NCBI GenBank assembly: GCA_947311845.1
Contig: CAMZMU010000027.1
Span: 51,099,058 to 51,163,057 of the forward strand
Direction of reading: 5' to 3'
Length of the DNA: 64,000 bases
Origin: Poa pratensis
Taxonomy: Eukaryota > Streptophyta > Magnoliopsida > Poales > Poaceae
The notes under the pieces: generated by a model
Database searches by the model: none
The model's input: only the letters and a program-made list of their open reading frames with translations
What the model was told of the DNA's origin: nothing
Shown here: positions 20,580 through 32,977 of the stretch, piece by piece
Layout of the letters: each line of letters begins with the position of its first letter
Position numbering within the stretch: position 1 is the first letter of the stretch
Program-made: the position numbers and the translations under genes

Positions 20580-23169
20580 ATGGAGCCACCCGCCGCCGCC
20601 CCCGCTTCTCCCGCCGCCGCTGCGAGCCTGCTGCGCCGCCAGGGCGCCTTCGAGGGCGCCGACTTCGTGCGCATGCGGTTGGGGAGCGGCTGCCGCGCGA
20701 GGTACCTGCACGCCGCCGAGGACGGGCGGTCCGTCCGCCTCGACCCTCGCCGCGACTCGCACAACGCGGTGTGGGCCGTGACGCTGAGAGTCAGCCCCTC
20801 CGGTGGTCGCCAGTTCCTCCTCCGCAGCGCTTACGGCCGCTACCTCTGCGGCGCCCCCGACGCCACCGCGCGCGGCTCCCTCTGCTACCCCTTCTCCACC
20901 CGCTGCCTCGCCGCCAAGCAGTGCGACCTCGACACGCCCCAGGTCCTGGGCACCATGTGGAGGGCCGTCGCGACGGCACGGCGCGGCTCTCTACGCGAGG
21001 GCGCCTTCCTGCTGCAGGACGACAACGAGCGCTACCTCCGCGCCAACTCGAGGTGCCTCCTGCCGTGCTGCTCCGGAGTCCACGTCTCCGCCCGCGGCGA
21101 CCTCTGCGCGGCGACCAAGTGGGCGGTGGAGCGCGTCCCCAGGGCAACAGGCAGGCCGGAACTCCCGATACCGCCTGATGTGAGTTCCTCGTCCCCTGTC
21201 TTCCTCGATTTCGACATGAGCATGTGATTCTGAGCATGCTATTCTGAAGAAATAAAATCGATCACAGTATCCTTCTCGCTATATAATCTGCTAAATTCGT
21301 TCATATTCGTAGTTGATAAGAGTGCACTGCTCGAATTTGGGATAATTTGCAGTCCCTCTTCGCCCGCCTCTGCCCGACACTGTCCCGCCTCTGCGTGTTG
21401 GAGCGGGACATCCTCTGGTTACGCGGCGACGACTACGACGGCGCCATCAGCGAAGACAACTGGACCCCGTCACGCTACACCGGGAGTCTCACGATCCACC
21501 TGAAGAGTCAGTTGGTGAGCCTGCTTCCCCTGCAGCCGCAGGCCGACCGGCCCGACTACACTCTCTGCGTTCGTGCAGGTCGCTTTGGGCAGCTGAGCCC
21601 TTTGCTCGTCAACCTGCCTCGCAGCCGGGAGCCGCTGAGCATCGTGCTTATCGAGCGCAACACAGCAGGTCAGTGGCTCAGTGTGCTAAGTTGATGTTGT
21701 TGCTGTACTTCTGAATTTGTATGTGGTCTGTGGCTGCTAATACCTTGTTGCAGTTCTGAATGTAGAAATTGTTGATAATGCTGTCTTTTGCCTCTTTTCT
21801 CTTTATTCGTGTCTTTATTAGTCTGAGTGGAATTCTTAAAAATGCACAAGATTGTAAAAAAAGGCAATGTAAAATGCACTAGTATCTTTCTTTGAAGAAT
21901 GGTTTGGAGAATCTGAAACTGAATGTGATATTCTTTCTGGATTTATCTGAAGAAATTGTAGAGACTATATGCCTAGTAGTGTCATGCCTTAGCTTGATTT
22001 GGTTCGCTTACTTGAAGATTGGCACTCTGATATTTCAGACTGTATGCCTACATTTGTTTGAGAGTTGGGTTTTAAAATTCTGTAGAATGTGGTGGTTCGC
22101 TGAAACTGGTGATATTCATAAAGAAAGGACTAGATGGTCTGTTCAAAACACTAGTTCAAAACATGTGTTATGCAACTTGTTCCAGATAATCTTCTGCCGT
22201 TGATTAAGGAGTGAGCTTAAGCTTTTTATTTTTTGAATTTTTATTACCCTGCTTGGTCTGAGTGAACTTTTCACAATGCACCAAAGTATAAGTAAAAAGT
22301 TTTAAATGCACTGCTATTTTTCTTTGAGGAATCTTATAGATAAGCAGAAGTAAATGAATGCGATATTTCTCTGAACTTATGTGTCGAATCTGTAGAGACT
22401 ATATGCGTAGTACTAGTTAGCTTGTTTGTGTACTTCTGAATTTGCTGTGGGCTGTGTCCTGCTTATGCCTTTGCAGTTCTGAATTTAGAAATTGTTGCTA
22501 ATACTTCACGTTTGCCTTTTTCTACCCATTCATGTAAGTTTTACTCTGAATAAAATTGTTTAAAATGCAGTATAAACAATAATATAAAAAAATGCACTAG
22601 TGTGTTCCTTGGACAATTTAGAGGCCTAAACAATATTATAGAATAGCAGAAGTAAATATAGAATAGCAAAGTAAATAATTTTGATACTTCTCTAATTCTC
22701 TTGACTTATTTGAAGAAATTGTAGTCAATATATGCCTAGTTGTATCATGTGTTAGCTGCATTTTGTTGGTTTAGTTTAATATTGGTACTGTGATATTTCA
22801 GACTGTATGCCTACGATTGTTTGAGAATTGGCGGCTTACCTGGAGAATATTGCGGATCACCTGAAACTAGTGAGATACACTAAAAAAGCACTAGATGATC
22901 TGAAATTTGTTCAAAACATGTACTATGTACATATTCAATGAAACTTGTTCAAAATAACCTTCTGTTTATTGATGAAATATAACATTCTGTTGGGGATCAG
23001 GGAGTGGGCTTCAGTTTTCTATTCTGCTCTGCATTCTTTTCTAGTACCTGCTTTAGTATTGTTTTTACTACCCTGTTATGGCTGCAGTACTACTTGGTAT
23101 TGTAGCTGGCTGTGCCTAACTGCATCTTGCTTTGCATCTATGGCTGCAGCGGATAATCGGTTCATATAA
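20580..23169 (+). CDS. DUF569 domain protein, copy A, truncated in last exon
   Basis: Exons 20580-21179, 21353-21668 and 23150-23169 join in phase with GT-AG introns to give about 311 residues. Residues 22-165 form the DUF569 domain (a plant family predicted to adopt a fascin-like beta-trefoil), including RMRLGSGCRARYLHAAEDGR (31-50), NAVWAVTLR and the second half-repeat ERYLRANSR. Exon 2 adds a C-terminal region with RDILWLRGDDYDG, YTLCVRAGRFG and PLLVNLPRSREPLSIVLIER. Molecular function is not established. The last exon meets TAA (23167-23169) after ADNRFI, where copy B continues with TAT and 18 more residues. The loss is small, so the protein may still work. Confidence 0.88.
21700..22930 (+). 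repeat. Degenerate tandem units within DUF569-A intron 2
   Basis: The intron is built of about three imperfect repeats, starting near 21708, 22240 and 22430. Shared words include TACTTCTGAATTTG, TTGCAGTTCTGAAT, GAAATTGTTG, AAAATGCAC and TATGCCTAGT. The same arrangement is present in copy B (about 54540-55800), so the repeats predate the gene duplication. Confidence 0.65.
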
Positions 23170-23762
23170 CCAGAGGTGAACGCAGTTGCAGGGGCACCAG
23201 CAGCTGACGCACAAGTACTCTGACGACCGACCACGCCGCAGATCCGCCTCTTCGAAACCATCGCAGTTCGTCCCAGATTTTGTAGGTGGCTGGGTTTTAG
23301 GAGGGATGATGAATTGATGATCCCTTTCTATTTTGTGAACCCCTCGGTTGTTGAGAGAACTCCGATATATGGCAGTGTCAGTGTTTGTGCCAGTTAGCTA
23401 GGACTGAAGTTTGGTTCACGCTGAAATCCAGTTTTCCATGTTGTAGAACTGCAGAAATCAAGTTCCACTTTTTTCTTAGAGTAGAATGGTTACTGTCTGG
23501 ATACTAGCTACTGACATTGGTTACATGTTCTTCTGAGTTCTGACCAAATACTGCTGTTACAGTCTTCATAATGATTGATACCACTGCATTTAGGGAGCTT
23601 TATATGTTGCTGATTTTTTGCTTCCATGTGTGCTGGGATAAATTCCATGGTATTCAATCGATACCGCTAGTTTAGTGGATTATAGAGTCTTATCTCTTCC
23701 CTGTTTATGCCGTTTTGTTTCTTGATACTGAAACTCCAAATTTGGAGATGTCAGGTGTGCAT

Positions 23763-24086
23763 ATACCTGGGCATGGGCAGCCCGGCCCGGACGGCCCGAC
23801 GCGACCCGGCCCGAAAATGTCGGGCCGGGCGGGGCCGGGCTCGGGCCTGGAAATCGGGCCCGTTACACAGGTCGGGCCGGGCTCGGGCCTAGCAAAAACA
23901 GCAAATCAGGAAGGGACGGGCCGGGCCTGTCGGGCTTTATCGGGCTTTGTCGGGCTCGGGCCGGGCTCGGGCCCGATTTCTGCAGCCCGGTTGTCGGGCC
24001 GGGCCGGGCTCGGGCTGGACTTTTCTGCGTCGGGCTTTTTTAGGCCCGGCCTGAGCCCGGCCCGGCCCGAACAATGCTCAGGTACC
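23763..24086. mobile_element. hAT-type MITE rich in CGGGCC/GGCCCG, 324 bp
   Basis: Ends ATACCTGGGCATGGGC and (complement of the right end) GGTACCTGAGCATTG are imperfect inverted repeats; an 8-bp target duplication GTGTGCAT lies at 23755-23762 and 24087-24094. The interior consists largely of GGGCCGGG/CCCGGCCC words in both orientations. The paralogous sites near 16735 and 56636 are empty, confirming the borders. Confidence 0.9.
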
Positions 24087-24617
24087 GTGTGCATTCACTT
24101 GATCAGCCTGTGCACTAGTCTTCTCTATTTTGTGGGTTTCCTCTTCTATCAGTGAATTCATCTGGTGTCAGATCTTTGATAAATATTTTATTTTGTATTC
24201 CTTAAGTGATATGAAATGCTGGATCCAATACGAATGGCAGCAATATTTTGCAGCATATAGTTAGTGTGTGCCGTAATATAGAAATTTTACATCTGTTGCT
24301 GCAGAATAAGAGTAATTATCTTGCAGCTGCTATTTTGTAGAAACACTATAAGTGGAAAAAACGAACTGGATGGAGCATAAGGTTTGATTCGTGTGCTAAC
24401 ATATTGGCTTCGCATGAAGCCTTTCTTTTGTTAGTTCTATTCACGTTGCTATAGTTGTTGCTTGTTAGTGTAGTTGTTTGATTGATCTTTTGATGGTAGT
24501 CTGTCAGGAAGGCTGTTTTCTTCTAGATCTATACTGGTGGAGTACTATGTGCACTTGCAAACTCTAGTTGGAAAAAACTTCGGTGCTGGAAAACGTTTCT
24601 ATATTAGCCTTGTGTTT

Positions 24618-24667
24618 AATACTTAAAACTCTCTTTAAGTAATAAAGATCCCTTTATCGGAAAAAAA
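24618..24667 (+). mobile_element. 50-bp LINE 3'-end insertion
   Basis: A 50-bp insertion ending in seven A is flanked by a perfect 14-bp duplication TTAGCCTTGTGTTT (24604-24617 and 24668-24681). Its words CTTAAAACTC, AATAAA and CTTTATC match the 3' end of the LINE fragment at 57420-57473, so it is an extremely 5'-truncated copy of the same or a related LINE. Confidence 0.85.
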
Positions 24668-24852
24668 TTAGCCTTGTGTTTTGCTTGTTGTACATTTCCT
24701 CCAACACTTAACTGTTATCTTGTCTCTACCATTAGTAATCTTTTTTTCTTTATACTCTTATGCATTATGAAAGTATCCACACTTTGTATTATTCCTATTA
24801 TAAAACTTATACATATTTGAGAAACGAAAAAAAAACATATTGTTATCCGGTG

Positions 24853-25053
24853 CTCCCATTGTCCATAATTATATGACGCCATAATTTTGTGTGATCCAAC
24901 TTTAGTCATTAATTTGATTAATAATACGTAAGAAAATATCATAAAAATATCTTTGTAATACTTTCTATACATAAAACGCGTTGTGTGGATAAAAAAGGTA
25001 AAAGTTAGACCCTAGAAATACGCGTGTGTCATGTAATTATAGATGGGGGGAGT
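24853..25053. mobile_element. Degenerate Stowaway-like MITE
   Basis: Left end CTCCCATTGTCCATAATTAT and right end ATAATTATAGATGGGGGGAG (with ATGTA just outside the core) are imperfect inverted repeats around an AT-rich interior. Duplicon C has a related left end near 17650, so the insertion predates that duplication. Confidence 0.55.
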
Positions 25054-26038
25054 AGCATATTGCTCAGTGTTGAAACATCGATAATCGTTTTTACATAATG
25101 TATGTGGTTATATATACAAACAAAGTTTATAGTCGTATTTGGTCTACGATGTCGTTAAAGCATGTGGTTTTTCCAGAAAGATTATATTATTTTAGTGTGA
25201 TAAGTAATAAATTTTAAATACACTATGCGAATGGATCTACGTGGAGATAATTTTCTTTGTTTTCACTATGATATTTACACGAACACAACAATAATTATCT
25301 GTTAGAATTCTTGTTTGTAAATTAGCAATAATCGATTTGTAGATCTGGAGTCTGATTCATGTTAGATCTCATCAGTGTCATATCTGTCGAAATTCCTTTG
25401 GGGGAGGAGGGGCTGAGGCCCTGACGTACACAAAGCTCCGCCATTGGATCCCATGGTTTTAGATCTTGAGGGAATAGATTTATAATTTCATCTTGCAATC
25501 ATGCATCTGAAAAGGGTTAAATTGAACATTTTATCAAAAAAGTGGCAAGGTGATCCGACTTTCGCTCTAATCGATGAATAGGGTTAGATCTCCGATGAGA
25601 GTGCGATATATTTCGAGATGACCTTTGCAGAATTTGTTTTGAAACAATTTACATTCATAAGTCAATGAAGATCACAAAGTTATTTTTTTAAGCCTTTACC
25701 GTAGGGGTGTAATTTTCAATTATATATCAATATGTACAAGTACAAGAATGTAATTATTACAAGAATGAAATTAAAATAAAGATAAAATCGTATTATAAAT
25801 GATATTATTCAATAACTAGATTAAATTATAAATAATTGATACGCACAAGATGTCTTTATTGATCTTCATTGTATTTAAAAAAACAAGGACATTAAATTTT
25901 CAAAATAAATAAAATAAGATTACAATGAAGAAAAAAACCTAAATTACTCTTGATTGTCTTCTTCTTTTATTTTCAATTACAAAACAAATAATAATAAAAA
26001 TGTTATGGGGGGCTCTTGGGCTGGATGGAGATGGCTAA
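25054..26038. other. AT-rich intergenic sequence, nothing recognised
   Basis: No gene or bounded element is supported. A GC-richer patch near 25400-25450 resembles a retroelement 3' end, without a poly-A tail. Confidence 0.4.
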
Positions 26039-27128
26039 GAGCATCTCCACTCGGCACTCCCCCTCCCCCAAAACATGTCCGGATTTGAGCCGGCGCGGGC
26101 ACTTTGGGGGCGCGTCCGGACCAAACGACTGAAAGGACAATGATGTCGCCTAGAGGGGGGGTGAATAGGCGATTAAAACTTTTCCGGTTTAGGCTTGCTA
26201 ATTGCGGAATAAAACTAGGTGTTTAAATTAACAAGCCGACAACTTAAATAAACTAGGCTCACCTATGTGCACCAACAACTTATGCTAAGCAAGACAAGCA
26301 ACAAGGTGATAGCTATAGAATACTTCAAGCACGAAGGCTATCACAATGTAAATTGCATAAGTAAAAGGCTCGGGTATAGAAATAACCGAGTCACGCGGAG
26401 ACGAGGATGTATTCCCGAGTTCCTCCTTGTTAAGGGAGTACGTCTCGTTGGAGAGGTGTGAACCGACACAACGGTTCAACAACCACCAAGGTTTCACCTT
26501 CTTCTCCAATGAACCGCACCACAAAGGCTTGGTTCACCTTCCACTATCGGAATCATTCGAGGCAGAATCCAGAGCCTTTCAACAACAATCTGGGGCACAA
26601 CCCACAATGGGATTGGGGGCTCCGAACGGCTTTCAACAACAATCCGGGGCACAACCCACAACGGGATTGGGGGCTCCCGAACGGCTTACAAGTGACCACA
26701 AATGGTCTCAACCACCACGTGGGCGTCTAGGGTCCAAAGACCCAAGAGTAACAAGTTCACAAGCTTTCAACTTCCACGAATCCTCGTGGAGAGCACACCG
26801 ATGCACCAAATGCAAAAGGCAAGAGCACAAGTGCTCAAATACTTCACTCTCAAATCCCACCAAAAGCAACTAATGCTTATGGGGGGAGAAGAGAGGAAGA
26901 CCAAAGAAGAGAACCACACAAGAACTCCAAGATCTAGATCCACTAGGTTCCCCTCACTTAGAGGAGAGATGGATTGGTGGAAATGTAGATCTAGATCTCC
27001 TCTCACTTTTCCCTCAAAGATATGCAAGAATCATGAGAGGGATTGAGAGGGAACAAGCTTTTCCAAGGTCAAACAATGGAGGAGAGAGAGGAAAAAACGA
27101 GCTGCTCAAGGTTGAAGAAGGGGAGGGG

Positions 27129-27136
27129 TATTTATA
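27129..27136 (-). promoter_or_regulatory. TATA box of the left copia LTR
   Basis: The minus strand reads GCTATAAATACCCC. The matching box in the right LTR is at 48639-48646. Confidence 0.65.
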
Positions 27137-27171
27137 GCCCCTCCCACCGAAATAGCCGTTGCAGGCTCACT

Positions 27172-27378
27172 TAGACCGGAAGTTCCGGTCCCAGGGCCGG
27201 AACTTCCGGTCCTAGGGCCGGAACATCCGGCCGGGAACTTCCGGTCCTAGGGCCGGAACATCCGGCCGGGAACTTCCGGACCCCCAGAAAAGTGACTAAA
27301 AACGGTTATGTACTTGGCCGGAACTTTGGCCGGAACTTCTGGATGGCCGGAATTTCCGGCCAAACCGGAACTTCCGCC
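27172..27378. repeat. CCGGAACTTCCGG palindrome array, left copia LTR
   Basis: Repeated imperfect palindromes combining CCGGAA and TTCCGG, about ten half-sites in 200 bp, lie immediately upstream (minus-strand sense) of the TATA box at 27129-27136. Confidence 0.85.
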
Positions 27379-28126
27379 CCTCAGAAAACTGCAGAAACAC
27401 TGAACACGAAAACGAAGATATCTTGATCATCCGGACTCCGTTTTCGATGTTCTCGGGCTCGTTGGAATCGTAACGAAGAGCTTTACAAGATCATGCAGAG
27501 AAACATCATAGTCCAACAATGGAAGATAAAACCAAATGGAGAAAGGTAAAACCTCTCTAAAAAGGAATGATCGGCAAACCTCCAAAACCGAAAACGCAAC
27601 AAGTTTTCCATACGAAATCCGTTTTCGATGAACTTGAGCTTATCGTGAAGATCACAACAAGCACCAAAAGCCAACAAGGAGAAAACCAAATAAGAACCAA
27701 GAAAGATGAAATGCCAAGTATGCAAAGATTTGAGCTCTCCACAAAGATGCGATCAAGTTACTCACTTGAGAGTCCCTCTTGATAGTACGCCGTCTATCCT
27801 AAAGCCCGGTCTCCTACTAACAACATGAGACCAGTAAAATAGAAAACCTATCAAGATCATACCTTTGCCTTGCGCATTCCACTTGAGCTCGATGATGACG
27901 ATCTTGACTCTCTCAAGTTGGAACACCTTTCTTGATTGTGCTTCCTAGAACATGCTTGATGAAGACTTCTCCAAATGCTCCCCCATACTCCATTATGGGA
28001 GGGCCTCGCTAAGCGATTAAGTTACTCACTTGAGAGCCCCTCTTGATAATACGCCGTCTTCATGTCTCCTTTGCAAGCTTCAATCAAATGATATCTTCTG
28101 AGATGCATCATATTGAGCTTGCACTT

Positions 28127-29657
28127 TGATAACCCACAAGTATAGGGGATCGCAACAGTCTTCGAGGGAAGTAAAACCCAAATTTATTGATTTGACACAA
28201 GGGGAGACAAAGAATACTTATAAGCCTTAACATGGGAGTTGTCAATTCAGCTGCACCTGGAAAAGCACTAGTAACAGGGGTGATGTGAAAGCAGCAGTAA
28301 TATGAGAGCAATAGTAATAGAAACACAACAACAGTAGCAGTAACACAGAGGCGATGGCACCAGAAAATAGTTGATACTACTTCTAATGGCATATAGGACC
28401 GAATGAGTATTTGATGATGACAGATGGACCGGGGTTCCCAGCTATCTACATTAGTGGTAACTCTCCAATAACAAGTGTTGGGTGAACAAATTACAGTTGG
28501 GCAATTGATAGAATTGAAATAGCATTAAGACAAAACATCTAGTCTATTAATTATACGTAGGCATGTTTTCCATATATAGTCATACGTGCCCGCAGTGAGA
28601 AACTTGCACAACATCTTTTGTCCTACCAGCCCGTTTGCAGCGGGGCCTCAAGGGAATCTATTGGTAATTAAGGTACTCCTTTTAATAGAGCACCGGAGCA
28701 AAGCATTAACACTTAGTGAAAACATGTGATCCTCATATCTAAACCATCCCCTCCAGTTATCCCAGTTGCTGTCACTCTGGGGCCTCGGGTTCCGGACATA
28801 GACATGTGCAAACAACTTGTAGATACAATCTAAGCAATAATTATAGAGCTTAAATCTAAGATCATGCCACTCGTGCACTTGTGACAAGCATTAAACACAA
28901 CAAGATTGCAACAACAATAACTTCACAAACTTTATAGATAGACTGATCATAATGTAACAATTTATCGGATCCCAACAAACACAACACCGATTACATCAGA
29001 TGGATCTCAATCATGTAAGGCAGCTCATGAGATCATTGTATTGAAGTACATGGGAGAGAGAGTACCAACTAGCTACAGCTAGAACCCGTAGTCCATGGGG
29101 AACTACTCACGGAGCATGATGGAGGTGGTGGCGTCGATGGAGAAGGCTCCGGGGGTCAATCCCCGTCCCGGCAAGGTGCCGAACAGGACCTTCTGACCCC
29201 CGAAACTAGGTTTCGATGGCGGCGGCGCTCCGGGAGTTCTTCTGGAATATGATTGATTTTTTAGGGTTTTCGCGTCTGGGGGAATAAATAGGCGAAAGGA
29301 CGATGGTCGGTGGACGCCCGAGGGCTCCTCCCCACATGGCGGCGCGCCTGTGGGCCCACCGCGCCATGGGTGGGGAGGGAGCCTCGGTGCCCCCTTCGTC
29401 TCTCCTTCGGACTTCGTGTACGTGTCGGAAAAATAGGAGTGTGGCATTTTGTTTCGTCCAATTCCGAGGATATTTGCAGAACAGTTTTTCTGAAACCAAA
29501 AACAGCAGAAAACAGGAACTGGCACTGTGGCATCTTGTTAATAGGTTAGTCCCAGAAAATGTATAATAATGATATATAATGCATATAAAACATGTGACAT
29601 TGATATATAAAACAAGCATGAAACATCAGAAATTATAGATACGTTTGAGACGTATCA
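28127..29657 (-). repeat. 3' LTR of the gypsy-type element
   Basis: Uninterrupted 1531-bp LTR beginning TGATAACCCACAAGTATAGG and ending GAGACGTATCA. An open frame of 79 codons (28648-28887, minus) is shared with the other LTR, but this reflects LTR identity and is not evidence of a gene. Confidence 0.93.
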
Positions 29658-29658
29658 A

Positions 29659-29673
29659 GCATCCCCAAGCTTA
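29659..29673 (-). other. Polypurine tract region of the gypsy-type element
   Basis: The minus strand reads TAAGCTTGGGGATGC just before the 3' LTR. The same 15-mer recurs inside at 31781-31795 and 31839-31853. Confidence 0.75.
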
Positions 29674-32600
29674 GTTCCTACTCGTCCTCGAGTAGGTAAA
29701 CGATAAAAACAAAATAATTTCTGAAGTGACATGCTACCAACATAATCTTGATCCAATAATGATGTAAGGCATGTGAGCTGAGATCAAATCATTCAAAGCA
29801 AATGTCTATAATTGATATTAAATAAGAGATAATAAAGCAAGTTAGTTAAACAAGCTAAAAGTTTTCATGAACTATTGCTTTAAAGACATGAAACCGTACA
29901 AGGTTCATTAAAGATGTTTTAAGTATCCAGTGTAGGAGTTCTATCCTTCAATTCCAAGCATCAAGCAAATTTTCATAACATAGAAGGATTCAGTCAAGTA
30001 AACATAAACATGAACGTCATGAATCAACTGTTTCGAAGCTACTCAACCGGTGAGCGCAAGCATTTGGTATTGGCACCAGGATGTTATGGCTAAGAGAACA
30101 TTAATGGGGGTTTGGAAGGCCAATGGAAGAAAGTCTCACAAAGCTATAAGTGATCATTAGACAAGAGGAAGTCTTATAATCGAAGCTATGTAAGGAGTAG
30201 TGATTGCCATGCAACGGATGCACATAGAGCTATATGTGTATGAAAGCTCTCCAATGGAACTAGTGGGGGTGCATCCAACTTGGTTGCTCAAGACCTAGAG
30301 CACTTTTGAGGAAGCTCATCATTGGAATATACAACCCAAGTTCTATAGTGTAAATTCCCCACATAGTTATACTAGTAAAACATGAAAACTCTCTCACATG
30401 GAGTATAGGTGCTAAACATGAGCACAAATGATGACTATGAATACTGCAGGTGCTGAAACATGAGCACAAGTGTGGATAAAGGATAGTAATGTTGCCCCCT
30501 TTTTCTTTATTTTTTTTTTTTTTCTTTTTTTCTTTTTTTTCTTTTTCTGTTTCTCTTTTCGATGGCCTCCATGGCTCTTTTCACTTTTAGGGGCAACATT
30601 CTAATATGACAACACACTTTTTGGTACAAATAACTCATAATGAACAAACATGATGTATGAAACTGTATGCCTCTGCCAGTGTAGCAGGATATGCAATGAT
30701 CTAGCGTAACATGGGTAAACCACACATCAGCTGTATAGAATCATGCAAAGCAAAATATAAATGATAAATGACAACAAGTCATGTAATGTAAATGGAAGTT
30801 GCATGGCAATATATCTCGGAACAGCTATGGAAATGCTGTGGTAGGTAGGTATGGTGGCTGTTTTGAGGAAGATGTATAGGCTTATGTGTAGGAGAACAAG
30901 AGAAAGTCCTCCCACGGGTTTGGATGTACTGGCGAAGTATGCACAACTCTCAATGTGAGCAGAAGGCAATGCACACACCGAAGAGGCTAGCAAATTTGGA
31001 TGGTGGAAGTGCCAAAAACCGTAGCTTAACATTAGTCAAAAAGAACTCACAAGCTTATTGCAAACAACTAGCAGGTTCAACATTAAGAGCATGATTAAAA
31101 TTCACTCCAAGAAGGGCCGTTCACGGCGGCACAAGTACCCCGCTAGATCCCTCGACCTTCAGCACAACTTAGTTATTACGAAGAACTTTCAGACATGGAA
31201 AGCTATCAAGTCCAACTACACCTTCAACAATTTTAGAGTTTGTAGTACGGTACAAGCTTAAAGACAACAATCCACTAATGATTTTAACTTAATTAACCAG
31301 CAAGCTTTACCATCTAAATACCTCAAAACGTTTGCAAAGAATCAGGTTATCAAAGTTCAATGATCTACAAGATTATGCAAGTTTTTCATTATACCACTAC
31401 CACATGCAACATTTTCTGAACCAACACATCAACCAAGCAACTCTCCAAACAAATATAAGTGAAGTAAGAGAGTACTTTCTATAAAAGAACTAATAGCTCT
31501 GAACAAGAGATACATGAAAACCAAGAGCTAGAAGCTAAACAGTGCGAAAAGAATACTCAAAAGATATAAGTGAAGAATAGGAGTATTCAAATGAAAAAGC
31601 GGAGCGTGTCTCTCTCCCAAACAAGATAGATAGGATCCAACTTATGATCAGAAATAAAAAACAAACAAAAATAAAAGCACACAGACGCTCCAAGAACAGC
31701 ACATATGATGTGAAAGAATTAAAATATAGTTTCACTAGAGATGACCTGATAAGTTGATGATGAAGAAGGGGATGCCTTGGGCATCCCCAAGCTTAGACGC
31801 TTGAGTCTTCTTGAAATATGCTTGGGTGACCCACGGGGGCATCCCCAAGCTTAGGCTCTTCACTCTTCTTGATCACATTATATCATCCTTCTCTCTTGAC
31901 CCTTGAAAACTTCTGCCACACCAAACTTCTCATAAACTTCATTAGAGGGGTTAGTACTCAAAAACATTAATCCACTTTGGTTCTGTTGTGACACATTGCA
32001 AGACTCAATAAAACATTAGCTACAGCCCTCCACGTCTAGAAAGCCTTACTTAAAGTCCACAAGAGACAATGCAAAAAACAGAGACAGAATCTGTCAAAAC
32101 AGAACAGCCAGTAAAGATGAATTTTTTCGAGGCACTTCCGTTGCTCAAATCGAAAACTCGAAACTAATGAAAGATGCGTACATATAAGGATCACGCATGA
32201 ATTTTTTCAGAATTTTTCAATTTTTCTGGAATTTATACAGCTCAAAACGTGGACAGCAAAAATCTGTCCCTGCGCAGAAATCCAAATCTAGCATCATCTA
32301 ATCATTAGAGACTCTTCTTGGCACAACAATTCAAAAAGTAAAGATACAAAGGAGTTGTTACAGAAGTAAGCAGCTCCTTGACTCAAAAAGCAAAGAAAAA
32401 TTTCAGAAATAAAACATGGGTTGTCTCCCAAGAGCGCTTTTCTTTAATGCCTTTTAGCTAGGCTTGATAGTTTTAATGATGCTCTCATGAAAATAGAAAA
32501 TGAAGCAAAAGGAGCATCAAGAAGCAAATTCAAAACACATTTAAGTCTAACCCACTTCCTATGCATAGGAATCTTGTACACAAATAAATTCACAAAGAAC

Positions 32601-32977
32601 AAAGTGACAAGCATAGGAAGATAAAACAAGAGTAACTTCAAAACTTTCAGCATATAGAGAGGTGTTTTAATACCATGAAAATTTCTACAACCATATTTTC
32701 CTCTCTCATAATAATTTTCAGTAGCATCATGAATAAACTCAACAATATAACTATCACATAAAGCATGCTTTTCATGATCTACAAACACATAATTTTTATC
32801 AAGCTCAAAATAGTGGGATTAAAATTTCAAACCCACTTTTAACATTTTATAACAAGATGATTGATCAATCTCAAAAGATATGGGACTCTAGATAAAGTCA
32901 AGACCTCTCCAATCCCATTTTCATTAGTAGTACAATTAATATTATCAAGTAACATAGGACCATCATCTAGAGCTTTA
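29674..32977 (-). other. Non-coding interior of the gypsy-type element
   Basis: No recognisable retrotransposon domain in any frame. It holds a T-rich low-complexity stretch at 30500-30550 and two internal copies of the polypurine-tract block near 31780-31853. Confidence 0.6.

Larger units (their letters stand above)
19190..24900 (+). repeat. Duplicon A (DUF569 unit)
   Basis: From the CTC-repeat leader region (about 19190) through the 3' flank to about 24900, this unit parallels 52025-56690 in order and orientation, including upstream leader, promoter, exons, intron repeats and the 3' flank. It is the more complete copy. Confidence 0.85.

Noticed and set aside
20791..21237. Long antisense open frames over DUF569 exon 1
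   Set aside because: They are by-products of very high GC content opposite a clear domain-bearing exon with matching splice sites.
28648..28887. 79-codon ORF conserved at 34573-34812, as a possible real gene
   Set aside because: The two copies lie in the two LTRs of one element; their similarity is LTR identity, not coding conservation.
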